Origin: an uncultured Eubacteriales bacterium
GTDB taxonomy: Bacteria > Bacillota > Clostridia > Christensenellales > Aristaeellaceae
Direction: 5' to 3'
NCBI GenBank assembly: GCA_900553315.1
Contig: USCW01000135.1
Span: 1-5,249 of the forward strand
DNA length: 5,249 nt
Numbering within the stretch: position 1 is the first letter of the stretch; each line of letters begins with the position of its first letter. The translations under genes and the position numbers were made by a program. Below, one piece after another: positions 5,085 through 5,249 of this stretch. Under the pieces are notes generated by a model that searched no databases, was not told the DNA's origin, and saw only the letters and a program-made list of their open reading frames with translations.

Positions 5085-5249
5085 GTCCGCGGCGGCTCTG
5101 TCAGCCGCCGTGGACTCAACCAAGTCTATCGTAGACCGACCGTACTCTCAGGCGGAGCCCCCTATGCAGAAGCGCACCCGTCAAACGCCAGCTGCTCTTC
5201 GGGAGAGAGGGGTCTGGGGGGAGAGGCGCTTCTCTTAGAGAAGCGGCCT
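5085..5249 (+). repeat. Structured intergenic repeat, copy 3 (inverted, cut by window end)
   Basis: Same element as copies 1 and 2 but on the plus strand. Hairpin B (5085-5115) is GTCC-GC-GGCGGCT, loop CTGTC, AGCCGCC-GT-GGAC; two base pairs of the outer stem differ from copy 1 yet remain paired. The middle (5116-5194) resembles copy 2 and can encode PYSQAEPPMQKRTRQTPAAL. GCTCTTCGGGAGAG and hairpin A follow, the window stopping within its second arm (AGAGAAGCGGCCT). The 49 bases between the preceding terminator and this copy hold only a weak imperfect palindrome (5038-5058). Confidence 0.82.

Noticed and set aside
4217..5249. CRISPR array
   Set aside because: Only three copies, in mixed orientation, each about 170 bases with long internal hairpins and diverged middles; no short repeat with regular spacers.

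Overview
The window looks like chromosome from a fairly GC-rich gut-type member of the Bacillota (class Clostridia, probably Oscillospiraceae-like). This is inferred from the strong AGGAGG-type ribosome binding sites, the Gram-positive type LexA operator, and a Y-family polymerase/YolD pair of a form I associate with gut Clostridia. No sequence search was possible, so the family is not proven.

Layout: (1) 1-325 is the C-terminal part of a secreted CAP/SCP-domain protein (YkwD type), closed by a clear intrinsic terminator. (2) 389-712 on the minus strand is a small unrecognised protein with a Cys-rich tail, convergent with the CAP gene. (3) 816-2812 is a probable SOS operon. A near-consensus promoter carries a LexA-type operator at its start site and drives a 501-residue Y-family translesion polymerase (UvrX/UmuC type), translationally coupled through an ATGA overlap to a YolD-like partner. 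(4) 2809-4146 on the minus strand is a MATE-family exporter with its own promoter. Its stop codon overlaps the stop codon of the YolD gene, with no terminator in between.

(5) 4200-5249 is the unusual part. Three copies of a roughly 170-bp structured repeat are present: two in tandem (period about 182 bp) on the minus strand and one inverted at the right edge, cut by the window end. Each copy has a GC-rich hairpin (GGCGGCT-loop-AGCCGCC), a diverged middle, and a long G-rich/C-rich hairpin. The outer stem of the first hairpin shows two compensatory base-pair changes between copies.

(6) Between the inverted copies, at 4643-5035, lies a compact locus with the architecture of a type I toxin-antitoxin module. 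A sense promoter leads to an mRNA with a 5' GCAA-tetraloop hairpin, a very strong ribosome binding site, a 45-residue single-membrane-segment protein and an intrinsic terminator. A near-consensus promoter on the opposite strand would make an antisense RNA across the whole reading frame, ending at a bidirectional terminator. The architecture is read from the sequence; the toxin-antitoxin function is inference. This locus, framed by the repeats, is the best candidate here for an undescribed system.
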